The translations under genes were made by a program, and so were the position numbers. Positions 1 through 11,599 of a DNA stretch of 64,000 bases are shown piece by piece. Origin of the DNA: Tubulanus polymorphus (taxonomy: Eukaryota > Nemertea > Palaeonemertea > Tubulaniformes > Tubulanidae). The stretch is taken from contig NC_134030.1 of NCBI RefSeq assembly GCF_964204645.1, positions 1,591,855-1,655,854 of the forward strand, written 5' to 3'. Under the pieces are notes generated by a model that did no database searches, was not told where the DNA came from, and saw only the letters and a program-made list of their open reading frames with translations. The first letter of the stretch is position 1; every line of letters starts with the position of its first letter.

Positions 1-445
1 TTGTATTATTCATCATAGATTGTTTAGTGTTTTCTGGCATATGCGGGCCATTTAAGATGGTCAGATAAATTCCCCGGTGGAAAATATATCTCGTGGAAGA
101 GTCATGGAAATGAAAAATATCTTATGTAGATGTGAAGTTAGGAACCTTGCAACAGTTATTCCACCTGAGGATAATTTGATATAAGATGAATCAGTTATTG
201 GATCATTTAACTGAAGCCAAATATAGTGAAAAATCTTAGTAAAAATTTGTCTCAAACTACAATTGAAAGGACTTATCACAGTTCTAATTCGACTCTAGGT
301 GCGTTCAGAAGAACTTCTTAACAGTGAAAAAACTTGACTAAAAATCAGGAATCGACCCTGTTCATTGATAAGATTTGATCTTTATTTGAAGATTAAGAAT
401 CAAACTCGCTAATTCACAATTTTTGGTAGTAAATACTGTTGATCC
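1..445. other. No gene seen
   Basis: AT-rich sequence with short stop-interrupted frames only. I see no splice-bounded exon, RNA gene or repeat here. Confidence 0.5.
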
Positions 446-717
446 ATCATACTCGCAGCCCCCCGTGGGCTTACCAATCCATCATACGTGCAGCCACCTT
501 GCGCTTACCAGTCTATCATACTCGCAGCCCCAGTGGGCTTACCAATCCATCATACGTGCAGCCACCTTGCGCTTACCAGTCTATCATACTCGCGGCCCCA
601 GTGGGCTTATCAATCCATCATACGTGCAGCCCCCGTGGGCTTACCAGTCCATCATACTCGCAGCCCCAGTGGGCTTATCAATCCATCATACGCGCAGCCC
701 CCTTGGGCTTATCAATG
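446..717. repeat. 34-bp minisatellite, about 8 copies
   Basis: Units start with ATCATAC and alternate between a CTCGCAGCCCC version and a CGTGCAGCC version, each ending GGGCTTACCA or a variant. Spacing is 34-35 bp. Several frames are open across it only because the repeat lacks stops, so I do not call a gene. Confidence 0.9.
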
Positions 718-1570
718 AGAAACATTCAGACATAGTAACCGTTTTACTCGTGCTTTTCAACGACACCGTCTTATCACTCTGTAGAACGGCGATCGCAGCG
801 TGAAATTTGTAATCGTATTTCTCCGCTGAATTTGAATATTTGATACGCGACGCGCGTGATTGAAGCTTTGTTTATGTTCGTGCTTGCCGCGATGAATTGT
901 CATAAATATATCCTCCGTACAGGAGGACCATGAAAAGGTTTGAAGGGATCCCTAGTTAGCGCTTGTCCAGGTTTGGCTCTGGACCCGCTTGTTCGACTAG
1001 GCATCTTGTTGGAAATTTTGTCGACTGAAACTTCCGTAACTTTCGTTTTAGACCTCGCTGCTCGAAGAGCCGTTGCTGCGTCGGTTACTGTCATGCTTCG
1101 GCACAATTTTGAACGATTGTTGGAAACCGCCTTGTTCTTCTGCTGCAGATGTTGACTGTGTCGTACCCACAGTAAAGTAGCCATCTTAAATTCAAATAGT
1201 TTCGGACATTTGAGGTCCTCATCAACTCCGAGTCTTCATTCAACTGCAGTTACTGCCATTTGCCAGTGTCTGATGTAGAAGTTCTGACTTGACATTTTGA
1301 TTTTCAGAATTAAAACCTTTTTTCTATTAAAGAAATTAGATATTGGTTAAAAAACAAGTGAATAATTGTTTGTAAGAAAAAAGAAAATCATGTTAGAAAA
1401 AAATATAGATGTAAAAAAATATAGATGTAAGAAAAAAAAAGTATATTGTAAATCGACGAGACGACAGAACCAGCATCAGCAACAACAACATCAGAGGAAG
1501 CAGTAACCAGTTATTTATCAGCTCCATAAATTACTGAAACGAAATCCACAACTCGGAAACCAACCACACT
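718..1570. other. No supported gene; A-rich tract at 1,376-1,440
   Basis: A 94-codon minus-strand frame (900-1,184) and a 71-codon plus-strand frame overlap each other here, but neither has a recognisable domain or splice context. The A-rich stretch near 1,376-1,440 could be an old retroposon tail, though no body is identifiable. Confidence 0.4.
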
Positions 1571-2705
1571 CAACTCTAGAATTGTTCATACAACTGTCAA
1601 CATGGAGTTCATCTCACAAGCAAATTAGGTAATTATCTTATGAAATTGTATGAATTGCCAATTTAACATTTTTGCATTTCAAGTAGGTGTAATTGAATGT
1701 TTGTCAACCTTACTCTTATAAAACTGTGTTAACCGTTGAACAGGATTCTAAGACTGTGCAGAAAACCCGTTATCGCTGCTTTGCAGCTATAATTATCTGA
1801 TAAATTAGTATGGAATGCCAATTTTACATTTTTGCATTTAAGTTTAAGTGAGTTTAAAATCACGTTTCATTTGTTGTTTATTTTGTCTTTTCAGTTTTCA
1901 ATTTGCCGAGATCAGTCGTCAAAAACTGTTACAACGGAAACTAAGATAACAAAGACTTGATTTGGCAAAGATTGAAGAAATCCTGCGAAAAGATTATTCA
2001 TGAATTGTTCATACAACTGTCAACATGGAGTTCATCTCACAAGCAAATTAGGTAATTATCTTATGATTTTGTATGAAATGCTAATTTTTACTCGTTAATT
2101 TTTTACAAATAAGTTGACTTTGAAATCTTTATTAATTTCTTGTTTATTTTGTTTTTTCAGTTTTCAATTTGCCGAGATCAGTCATCAAAAACTGTTACAA
2201 CGGAAACTAAGATAAAAAAGACTTGATTTGGCAAAGATTGAAGAAATCCTGCGAAAAGCTTATTCATGAATTGTTCATACAACTGTCAACATGGAGTTCA
2301 TCTCACAAGCAAATTAGGTAGTTATCTTATGATTTTGTATGAAATGCTAATTTTACATTTTTGCATTTAAGTTTAAATGAGTTTAAAATCATGTTTCATT
2401 TGTTGTTTATTTTGTCTTTTCAGTTTTCAATTTGCCGAGATCAATCGTCAGAAAACTGTTTCAACGGAAACTAAGATAACAAAGACTTGATTTGGCAAAG
2501 ATTGAAGAAATCCTGAGAAGAGATTATTCATGAATCATATAACTGTCAACATGGAGTTCATCTCACAAGCAAATTAGGTAATTATCTTATGATTTTGTAT
2601 GAAATGCTAAATTTTACTCGTTATTTTTTTACTAATAAGTTGACTTTGAAATCTTTATTTATTTCTTGTTTATTTTGTCTTTTCAGTTTTGAATTTGCCG
2701 AGATT
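1571..2705 (+). repeat. Tandem exon-like units, about 265 bp, non-coding
   Basis: A segment containing TGTCAACATGGAGTTCATCT recurs near 1,597, 2,021, 2,286 and 2,545. Each copy ends AAATTAG followed by GTAATTATCTT, a plausible 5' splice site. Each next copy is preceded by a T-rich tract and CAG before TTTTCAATTTGCCGAGAT. Each block is therefore about 150 bp, bounded like an exon and separated by an intron-like AT-rich stretch of about 115 bp. All three frames have stops, so if it is transcribed the product is non-coding. Confidence 0.65.
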
Positions 2706-2736
2706 CACATGTAGCAGATATAATGGAATTAAGTAT

Positions 2737-3250
2737 TGAGAACCGCAACTTAACAATAAACCGGATCAACTTAATATAGTGCTGAGGACCAAAAATAAAG
2801 GATAAACCCGACCAGTGTAATTCAGTGTCGAGAACCGCAGTTAAACGATGAACCCGACCAGTGTAATTCAGTGTCGAGAACCGCAGTTAAACGATGAACC
2901 CGACCAGTGTAATTCAGTATTGAGAACCACAATTAAACGATGAACCCGACCAGTGTGATTCAGTGTCGAGAACCACAATTAAACGATGAACCGGACCAGT
3001 GTAATTCAGTGTTCAGAGCCGCAGTTAAACAATGAACCGGACCAGTGTAATTCAGTGTCGAGAACCGCAATTAAACGATGAACCGGACCAGTGTAATTAA
3101 GTGTCGAGAACCACAATTAAACGATGAACCGGACCAGTGTAATTAAGTGTCGAGAACCACAATTAAACGATAAACCGGACCAGTGTAATTCAGTGTCGAG
3201 AACCGTAATTAAACGATGAACCGGACCAGTGTAATTCAGTTTCGCAATAA
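2737..3250. repeat. 46-bp minisatellite, about 11 copies
   Basis: The unit contains GACCAGTGTAATTCAGTG, then CGAGAACCGCAATTAAACGA, with 46-bp spacing (for example 2,811 to 2,857). Copies differ at a few positions. Confidence 0.9.
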
Positions 3251-3419
3251 CCGCAATAAAACGATAATCTGGAGTTGTAATAGTGTTGTGTATTTGCGTA
3301 GTGGATCAAGTGGAAGGATTTTAAGTGTATTTGGTGACTTTAATTCGTTCGCATCCAACAGAATCAACAAAGACATTACAAAAAACGACAAAAAATGATT
3401 GAATGTAAATGCATTGAAT

Positions 3420-4420
3420 TTAGGTTTGATGATCAAGATAATCACTGATCAAGATTGACAGTTATAATCCATAATTGTTGAACTTGATCAGAGATTTTCA
3501 AGATCGATTTTAAGGTGATTCAGAAGTTTAAATCTGATGTTTTAATCTCTGGGACTCAGATATTAAATCAATAGATTTTTACTGCTGAATGATCTTCATG
3601 TACAGATGAGCTACAATTGTTCCTAGTGTGTTCTGTTAAGACTGATTAAAGGGTGGAAAAACTTGACTCAAATTCAAATTGAGTCGAGTTTTTCCAAGAT
3701 AATCTCTGATCAAGATCGGCAGTTACCGGTATAATCCATAATTGTTGAACTTGATTGGTGATTTTCAAGATCTGTTTTAAGGTGATTCACAAGTTTAAAT
3801 CTAATGTTTTAATCTCTGGGTTCCAGATATTAAATCAATAGATTTTTACTGCTGAATGACCTTCGTGTTCAGATAAGCTACAATTGTTCCTAGTGTGTTC
3901 TGTTAAGAAAGGGTGGAAAAACTTGACCCAAATTCAAATTGAGTCGAGTTTTTCCAAGATAATCTCTGATCAAGATCGGCAGTTATAATCCATAATTGTT
4001 GAACTTGATTGGAGATTTTCGAGAACTGTTTTTAAGGTGATTCAGAAGTGTGAATCTGATGTTTTAATCTCTGGGTTTCAGAGATTAAATCAATAGGTTT
4101 TAACTTCTGAATCACTTCGGGTTTTGGTAAGTTAAAGTGTTTCCTATTGTAATCTGTTAAACTGATTAAAGGGTGGAAAAACTTGATTCAAATTAATAAT
4201 CTGAATCAAGTTTTCCAATGATAATCCGCGATCAAGTTCGGCAGTTATAATTCATAACTGTTGAACTCAATTCACAATTAAATGAACTGTTTTAAGGTGA
4301 TTCAGAAGTATAAATCTGATGTTTTAATCTCTGGGTTTCAGAGATTAAATCAATAGGCTTTACTTCTGAATCACTGTTAGGTTTTGATAAGTTGTAAGTT
4401 GTTCCTATTGTTTAATGAAT
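3420..4420. repeat. Four tandem units of about 210-285 bp with internal hairpin
   Basis: Each unit contains GGCAGTTATAATCCATAA or a variant, then AAGGTGATTCAGAAG, then TTTTAATCTCTGGG, and ends in an inverted repeat with arms GGAAAAACTTGACTCAA and its complement at 3,655-3,695, 3,915-3,955 and 4,175-4,216. There is no open frame across the array. The function is unknown. Confidence 0.85.
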
Positions 4421-6155
4421 TGGTAGAAATTCTATTTTTAGGTGACAGGTCAAATAGATTAGAACAGTAATTTATGCAGAGGTTGAATTAATTTAATGTT
4501 TGATATACCAAAGAATGGTTTATTGTGAAGATTTAATTAAAATCTTAAATAAAGAGTTGTTCAATTTCATAAATGTTTTGTTTTCGATGAAGTTTTTTCA
4601 TTTTCTGGATTTGAGGAATTTGACTTTAAACACATCGGTGGATTCAGCACAGTTCTGTGGACACAGTTTTGGGACCGAGACCTGGAGACACAGCTCAAGA
4701 CCCAGTTACAAGTTCAACTGGACTCCATCCCAAAAAACCCTGGGCCCTTCAAACCTTTAAGTAAGATGCTCACTTACAGATTCATAAAATTGACCCTTAT
4801 TATCTTGTCATCTGCAGCACCATCTCAGAGGCTTAAACCAAGAATTTCTTGTAATGTTCAACAAATGTGAATTACATTAAGTAATTTTTGAGATCGACTT
4901 ATTACCACCAGTATTGAGTTTTTTCTAAATCACAGTCTACTTATTTTATATTCATCCACGATTTCATAGCTCTTTAACTATTCAACCCTTTCCCTGATGG
5001 GCCCTGGCCCCAATTGCTGAACCCAGTTCTCCAAGTCTAACTTCTGGGTTTAATGGTTTATCAGAGAATTAATGGATTAATTGGAAATAATCTAACAATC
5101 AATAAAGTTTAAAAATAATTATTTGACATATCGTAATTGATTTTGTTCGCCACAACGCCTTTCTCATCAGGATTATAGCATTTTACTTTCTATGGGTTTT
5201 TAAAGGTAAGTTTTCAAAGGAAAGACAGAATGTCCGAATATACGTCCGGATCCGCCTTTATATGCCTCATTCCGATTCTGCTCATTTGCATATATTTTCA
5301 GCAAGTGGAAATTCCCCGAATTCCAAGATGGCGGCGACCATGATATATTAAATAGCAACTATTTTGGGCCAAATCAACGCTTTCTCAAGCTCAATATGAG
5401 ATTTCCCGAGCGCAAATGTAACTTAAAAAGAAAATAATCCTGTTGGTTAGTTATATTTTTGATAATTAAATTTATTTGCAAAGTTAAAGTGAAGTTCCAA
5501 TGACAGATAGAAACGTTGAAAGACTGGGGTAGATTGAAACATGCCCTAGCCACTGGCCACTATGAACAGTCCTAAACGTTTTGATCCAACTGCACCAGTT
5601 GAGGTTACTAACTGTGTGGCCCTTATTTAACAATAGTGTGTACATATAAACACAAGGGCCCCCAAACTGCAGTTGCTCTGTTGGTTTTAAATCTGTATAT
5701 AGTCATAGTCATTTTTGATCTTATCATCTGTTCTCCACCTTTTTGAGTGTGAGAGTTTTATGAACTGTTGTGAAGATTGAGGAAGTCGATAGAAAGAGAT
5801 GAAAATTGTTTAAGTTGTTATCATGAAAATGACTGAGCTTACTATGTACGGTACATACGACCCAGAGGGACATGGCTTATTATGAGAAACATTGAGGTTT
5901 TCATGAAAGTTCATGAATTTTCCATGAAAGTACAATGTTGGAAAATATATCCCCTATGTCACACTCCCTGATTCTTTTTCATTGCCCTCATTTCTCTGAA
6001 AGGCCCTTCAACTGAATCAGTCTCCAGTCGAAAAGGTTCCTCTTATAAGTTCAATTGTCTATAACTGATGATGTGATGTGAAGAGTCTACAATTGAACAA
6101 ATACCGCATTGAAATCAAATCTTCTCTATTTCAGGCATTACTTCTGGCATAAAAC
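4421..6155. other. No supported gene
   Basis: The longest frame, 86 codons at 4,500-4,760, starts in AT-rich sequence and has no domain or splice context. At 5,325 there is an AAGATGGCGGC string, which resembles a YY1 core motif, but no transcript can be placed on it. Confidence 0.4.
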
Positions 6156-6169
6156 ACTATTCAAGCAAT

Positions 6170-6310
6170 GTAGGAGCATTTATAGGCGCAGCAGGAAGGA
6201 GGAGTTCAGGAGCAGCATCATATAGGAGTTGCACAGGAGCAGCATCATAGGAGTAGTGCAGGAGCAGTGAGAGCTTCATAGGAGCAGCAAGACCAGCATC
6301 ATAGATAGGA
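6170..6310. repeat. Imperfect GGAGCAGCATCATAG repeats
   Basis: About eight degenerate copies of a 12-18-bp unit built on AGGAGCAGCATCATAG. Confidence 0.6.
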
Positions 6311-6369
6311 ACAGTAGCTGAAGAAATGAAACAAGATAAGTAGCATTTGAAATATAGAAAATAGAAAAG

Positions 6370-6970
6370 CTGTAGAATGTTTTCTATTGTAAAAATATTT
6401 TCAAATTCAGTCTGATTTGTGCCAGATTGTAACTGTAGAAGTTTCACTCATTGTTTCAGTCTAATAGAGTTATAACTGATGTACATGTAACATTGACTGT
6501 GTAACACTGCAGTCATTTCTTCAATTATTCCTCCTCAGTTGGAAGAATGTTTGTTCTCTCATCTTCATTAGCGATAAGAATCAATCCCATCCATCTACCA
6601 ACAACATCGTCAAATTTCCACTTATCTAATCCTAGAGGGAATGAGTAGTATGAGGTTTGGGTATGGAATTGGGCAGGGTATGGTGTAGTTGACAGTTAGG
6701 GTAGGATAGGGTAATGTGATGAGGTAAGGTCGGTCGGATGATGCAGGGTTATTTGATGTGGTTGGATTGGATGATGAGTTTGATATGGAACTGGTCGAGG
6801 TGGGTGTATGTGGTAGTGTACGGTGTGTATGTTCGGAGGGTGTATGATAACTGATTGAAAGGTTGCTGTTAGAGGTCAGTGCAGTAGTGATGCTGGTATA
6901 GTTTGTGTAAGGTAGGCGTCGGTGTACCGGGTTAAGTATAGGGTAAGGCATGGTCAGAGTAATGTTACCG
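6370..6970 (+). repeat. Left arm of a diverged inverted repeat
   Basis: About 600 bp match the reverse complement of 8,930-9,612 with scattered substitutions and small indels (by eye about 80% identity). Shared blocks include CTGATGTACATGTAACATTG and GGTGGGTGTATGTGGTAGTG. The roughly 2-kb interior holds no recognisable transposase, so the pair could be termini of a decayed DNA element or a local inverted duplication. Confidence 0.8.
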
Positions 6971-8929
6971 TAGAGGAAAAGTTATGTGGGGAAGGGTGTT
7001 TTTGTTTTCAGCCCACTTGAGACTTAAGTCTCAGCGGGCCGTTGCATTTTCTTTTCATCCGTTGTCCGTTTGTGTATCCGCAGACGGAATACAGTTATTT
7101 TTGGAGGTTTTTAAGTTTTCCAACGCCACTGCACATGTTCTCCAGGGGGTGTTGAGTATAGAATTTTCAGATTGTCAGGAATTTCACCAAGTGTGCATTG
7201 GTGTCCCTGGACTCCCCAATTTTGAAATTACGGTGAATTCTGTAGAATTCTAATGATTGGTTAAATGGGCATCACTCTTTATTGGAATTCTGTGCTTAAA
7301 ATATTGAATACGAAAGTAAGAACAGACGTCGAAGCTGTCACTGTGGACAGTGAATCTATTTCTGATTTGTCTGGATGTGACGGCGCAGGTGGTGGCCATA
7401 ACTTCGAGGTCACCTCTTAATCATTACATGTCCTTAGATGGAAAGGACACAAGGGTAAATGAAAACATTCTTTAGGTTACTGCCAGGTTTTAGGGTATCG
7501 TACCAAGCCTTACCTTCCCGACCTCCTTCCCGCGCTAGCTATTCCAAAATATATCGAGATACATCGAGAACGATGCTATTGAAGATTGAATTCATCGATT
7601 CATTTTGGAATTGAAACTTGTTTCATGGAACAAATGGTGCTGCAAATAAACAATATCATCAAACAATGATTCTGATTGACTATAGTGAACTGCTGCCCTA
7701 CTACTGGCTTTAAAAGCAATTATTGAGATAGATTCCAATCCAGTTCAATTACTATATTTCCCATATAGACACTTACTGCCGGTTGGTACTGGTACATAGC
7801 CAGAAGAGACAGCCATAAGAAAAAGAAAGAATATGAAGAACATGAAGAGTGGGGGGTTTAGTCCACTGTCTGCCTAGCGGGTAGGCAGTGGTCTATTCCT
7901 ACCTCGACTCAAAAAAAGAAAAAAGATATGAAGAGTGGGGTCCGAGAGCAATTCGAAGGTTTAGTCCCCTGTCCGCCTAGCGGGTAGGTAGTGGTCTATA
8001 CCTACCTCGACTCAAAAAAAAGGTGAGCTTAAAGCCACCAAGCACAAAAGTGGGGTCCGAAGGGTAGTCCTCTGCTGGCTTAGAGGGCAGGCATTGGTCT
8101 ATTCTTACCTCACGTGCTTAAAAATGTTCACAAAAATGGCTATTAAGAGAGAGAGAGTGAGAGAGAGGAGGTGCTAAGTTTCCTGTACTTGACTGGGTGT
8201 AAAGTGATCAATAATGGAAATCATTTACGGTAAACCTAGAGTTTACTAACAATGTATTTTGGGTTCAGAGTCTATTTCTCAACAGTTTGCTGTTAACAAG
8301 CTGGTAGTAGGGTAAAAACTACCGGTATTCAGAGATTTGTGAATCAGAAGTTTTGCCGTCATTTGCTTCATGAATCATTCACTTGTTAAAATGAATGATG
8401 TGACACACATGTAAAATACTGTTACTGATTTATCATTGTTTTGATGGTGTCTTAATGTTCAATATCTTGCAGGTATCATCTCCTTGCATTTCACATAGAA
8501 TTGAGGAGTAGTTTGAGCGAATGGGAGGCATGGAGAGATTCGGCTCAAGATATCTCACTCATTCGTTTAGGTTTAGTTTGAGATCATCTAATCAGCTTAA
8601 GTGAATACATCCTCGACTACTTCTCAACTAGTAGTTCATCGTAGGTTTTAGACGTCACATCCATAGCTCCTTCCACTACTCGTGAACTTACAATTCATTC
8701 CTATCCCATGATGCTATTTATGATGGAATGTGTTAAAGTAGATGTCTATGTGTTTTCATCTTTTGGTAAATCGTGAAAAATTCTGGCTAATTTGAATCGA
8801 AAGCCATTGATTATTATCTTGCGCGGTAATGATGGAAAAATTCAAAATGCGAATAGCTGTGTGGAATAAGAGAATGTCTTGAAAGGATTTGAGACATTGA
8901 GATGTGTAAAGGGAGACTGATTACACCTG
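6971..8929. other. Interior of inverted repeat; no supported gene
   Basis: An 89-codon frame at 6,984-7,253 has no recognisable motif. Poly-A-rich connectors and a GA microsatellite (8,140-8,167) are present. Confidence 0.4.
7840..8115. repeat. Three tandem copies, about 90-110 bp
   Basis: The core GCCTAGCGGGTAGGCAGTGG with TCTATTCCTACCTCGACTCA recurs near 7,870 and 7,975, with a diverged third copy near 8,075. Copies are separated by A-rich connectors, as in SINE-like or retroposed tandem units. I cannot find clear RNA polymerase III boxes. Confidence 0.65.
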
Positions 8930-9612
8930 TACTGTCCTAGCCCCTCCCCAGGCAGTCACCACCTCACCCCAACCAATTCTACCAAATCACCCTCACCTCA
9001 ACGACATCAAAATCCCTTTCACTTTTCCTCTACCATTATTTTTACCATGCCAGCTACCTTATCCCTAACCCTGCAAACCACACTCTACTCTACACAAACC
9101 ATACTAACATCACACCTGTACCGTCCTCCAGCACCAACCTTTCTTCATTGTCAGACACCTCTCTAACTATACATCGTACACTACCACATACACCCACCTC
9201 GACCGGTTCTATAACAAGCTGATCATCTAATCCAGCCATATCAAACAACCCTGCATCATCCAACCTGACCTTACCTTACCACAATACCCTATCCTCCCCT
9301 AACATGTCAATCACACCATGCCCTGCCCCATTCCATACCCAAGCGCCATAACACTCATTCCCTCTATGATTGAATAAGATAGAAATGTTACAATGTTGTA
9401 GTTAGACGGATGGGATTGATTTTCTTTGCTAATGAAGATGAGAAAACAAACGTTCTTCTAACTGAGGAGGAATAAGTGAACAAACTACAGCGGTGTTACA
9501 CATTCAATGTTACATGTACATCAGTCACATCTCAATTAGACTGAAACAATGAGTGAAACTTCAACAGTTACAATCTGACACAAATCAGACTGTGTCAGAA
9601 AACATTTTTACA
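8930..9612 (-). repeat. Right arm of the diverged inverted repeat
   Basis: Reverse-complement partner of 6,370-6,970. Conserved blocks include CACTACCACATACACCCACC and ATTCCTCCTCAGTT on the complement. Divergence is spread evenly, so the duplication is old. Confidence 0.8.
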
Positions 9613-9849
9613 TTAGCTCCACGTGCTGAGTGGATGATAGACATCATGAGACTCATCAAATTTTGAGAAATTAGTTTAATTGAAAAATTAATTTAAGCAA
9701 TGTCTGTTTTTGCATTTCAGAGGTTGATGTTACCTGAACATGCAGTTCTGAGCTGACTCCAGATCAGGTGAGCATGTATGCAGTGAAATTGGATAAAATC
9801 ATGAGATTTTCCAAGAGCTCTTATTAGTGGAATTTTTATCTCTAATAGC

Positions 9850-10370
9850 CCTTGATCCAAGTGCTGCCCAGTGAGACACTGTCTGGTGAACTCAACATCC
9901 AAGTGCTGCTGAATCTACCCCCAGTGAGACACTGTCTGGTGAACTCAACATCCAAGTGCTGCAGAATCTACCCCCAGTGAGACACTGTCTGGTAAACTCA
10001 ACATCCAAGTGCTGCAGAATCTACCCCCAGTGAGACACTGTCTGGTGAACTCAACATCCAAGTGCTGCAGAATCTACCCCCAGTGAGACACTGTCTGGTG
10101 AACTCAACATCCAAGTGCTACAGAATCTACCCCCAGTGAGACACTGTCTGGTGAACTCAACATCCAAGTGCTACAGAATCTACCCCCAGTGAGACACTGT
10201 CTGGTGAACTCAACATCCAAGTGCTACAGAATCTACCCCCAGTGAGACACTGTCTGGTGAACTCAACATCCAAGTGCTACAGAATCTACCCCCAGTGAGA
10301 CACTGTCTGGTGAACTCAACATCCAAGTGCTGCAGAATCTACCCCCAGTGAGACACTCTCCACACGCTAC
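9850..10370. repeat. 53-bp satellite, first block, about 10 copies
   Basis: The unit contains CAAGTGCTGCAGAATCTACC, CCCAGTGAGACACTGTCTGG and TGAACTCAACATC, with 53-bp spacing and few differences between copies. The same unit resumes at 11,600. Confidence 0.95.
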
Positions 10371-10944
10371 AGAAGGTGAGTAATGAATAGACAAATTTCT
10401 AATTTGAATTTTTTTTCAGAGGTTTGAATTCTCTTAGAATTTTTAAACCTAAAATTCTAAGATATTCTGTAAAGACAACAATTTGACCAGTTGTCCTTTT
10501 GACTGCATGTTTTGAGGGAATTCCAATTAGCTACATGATTCAATGCGTGGTTGTCAAATGGCTCAATATTTCCAAACCATTTTCTAATTTATAACTGTCA
10601 AAATTCATTTGTTCAATCATGAGGTCTAGAATTGGTTTTCATTGAATACATGAAATCCAGATATTTCATTTGTTGATTTCAAAATTATTTATTTCGCCGA
10701 TTCATTTCTAATCTCACTTTGGCAACTCATTCTGAATCAGCGACGGAAAGTGACAAAATGGTCACATCAAAATACGCTGTGCTCGGTGCCTCGGGATCCG
10801 AACCCAAACCTGACCACACGTATAAATCCAATTGAATCCATTCGGGTTCTTCCTTTTCTTAGTTAAACTCGTTTCTGTGGTTGCGAGACGGCGGGAAGAA
10901 AAATAGTGGTGGCGGTAAGGGTGGTGGTAGCCCTTAAAGTGAAT

Positions 10945-11245
10945 ATGCTCGGTGACAGGGATGGCGAAAGGCCACCCGGGGAGGACGATAGCATCAGGGC
11001 ATCGGACGCTCCTTTACTGAACCGCAGACTCTGGGGCCCGAGAGTATCGTGTGTATGATCACTTACTCGATAGGGTAGACATGTGCGTCAAGAGATACGG
11101 GCATTTCTATCCTAGCCTCAGTTGTCTGCGGGGACGCACCTTAAAACAGTTTGAAAAAATCACCTCGAACATGTTTAAGCATAATTCACGGGCGCAAAAA
11201 AAGAATAAACAGAAAGAAAGAAAGAGGTGTCGGTCGTCTTTATAA
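10945..11245 (+). pseudogene. Two short overlapping frames, possible coding fragment
   Basis: This lies between the two 53-bp satellite blocks in sequence richer in GC than its surroundings. One frame runs 10,945-11,058 (37 codons) and a second, shifted frame runs 11,051-11,245 (64 codons, ending in a Lys/Arg-rich tail with KKNKQKERKRC). Moving between the frames near 11,045 would join them into one product of about 100 residues, as expected of a decayed gene or transposon fragment. I do not recognise the family. It may simply be non-coding. Confidence 0.25.
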
Positions 11246-11599
11246 ACCACTAGGGGCGAGTTTAGCTTAGACGAGGAATTTGGCATCTTAGAAATATATT
11301 CGAAATTCCTAGGTTTTAATGGAGAAATCAGCAGGTAAAATATTTGAGTATTTTATGTGATTCAATTCTAAATTGTAACCTCATCGTGCAATGTATTTTA
11401 TTGGAATGAACTTAAACATGCAGGCTGGACTTTCACGTGATGTTTTGAAATATAGATTCAGGAACATTGACAATTCCTGATTTGAAGCACATGTTTTTAC
11501 CACGAGTCAAAGCAGTTAAACTTTACTCTGTCTACTGTATGATTATATTCTAACATGTATATCTTTTCATTATTTTTCTATCATTCACGCTGAGATCAT
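11246..11599. other. No gene seen
   Basis: AT-rich sequence between the candidate fragment and the second satellite block. Confidence 0.4.

Noticed and set aside
900-1184. 94-codon minus-strand frame
   Set aside because: No domain, no splice context, and overlapped by an equally plausible plus-strand frame.
4500-4760. 86-codon frame
   Set aside because: AT-rich start, no motif, no exon borders of good quality.
6622-6951. 109-codon Ser/Thr/Pro-rich minus frame
   Set aside because: Lies in the inverted repeat; the mirror copy at 9 kb does not keep the frame.
10785-10800. tRNA-type B box (GGGTTCGGATCCC on the minus strand)
   Set aside because: No A box at the right distance and no cloverleaf could be drawn.
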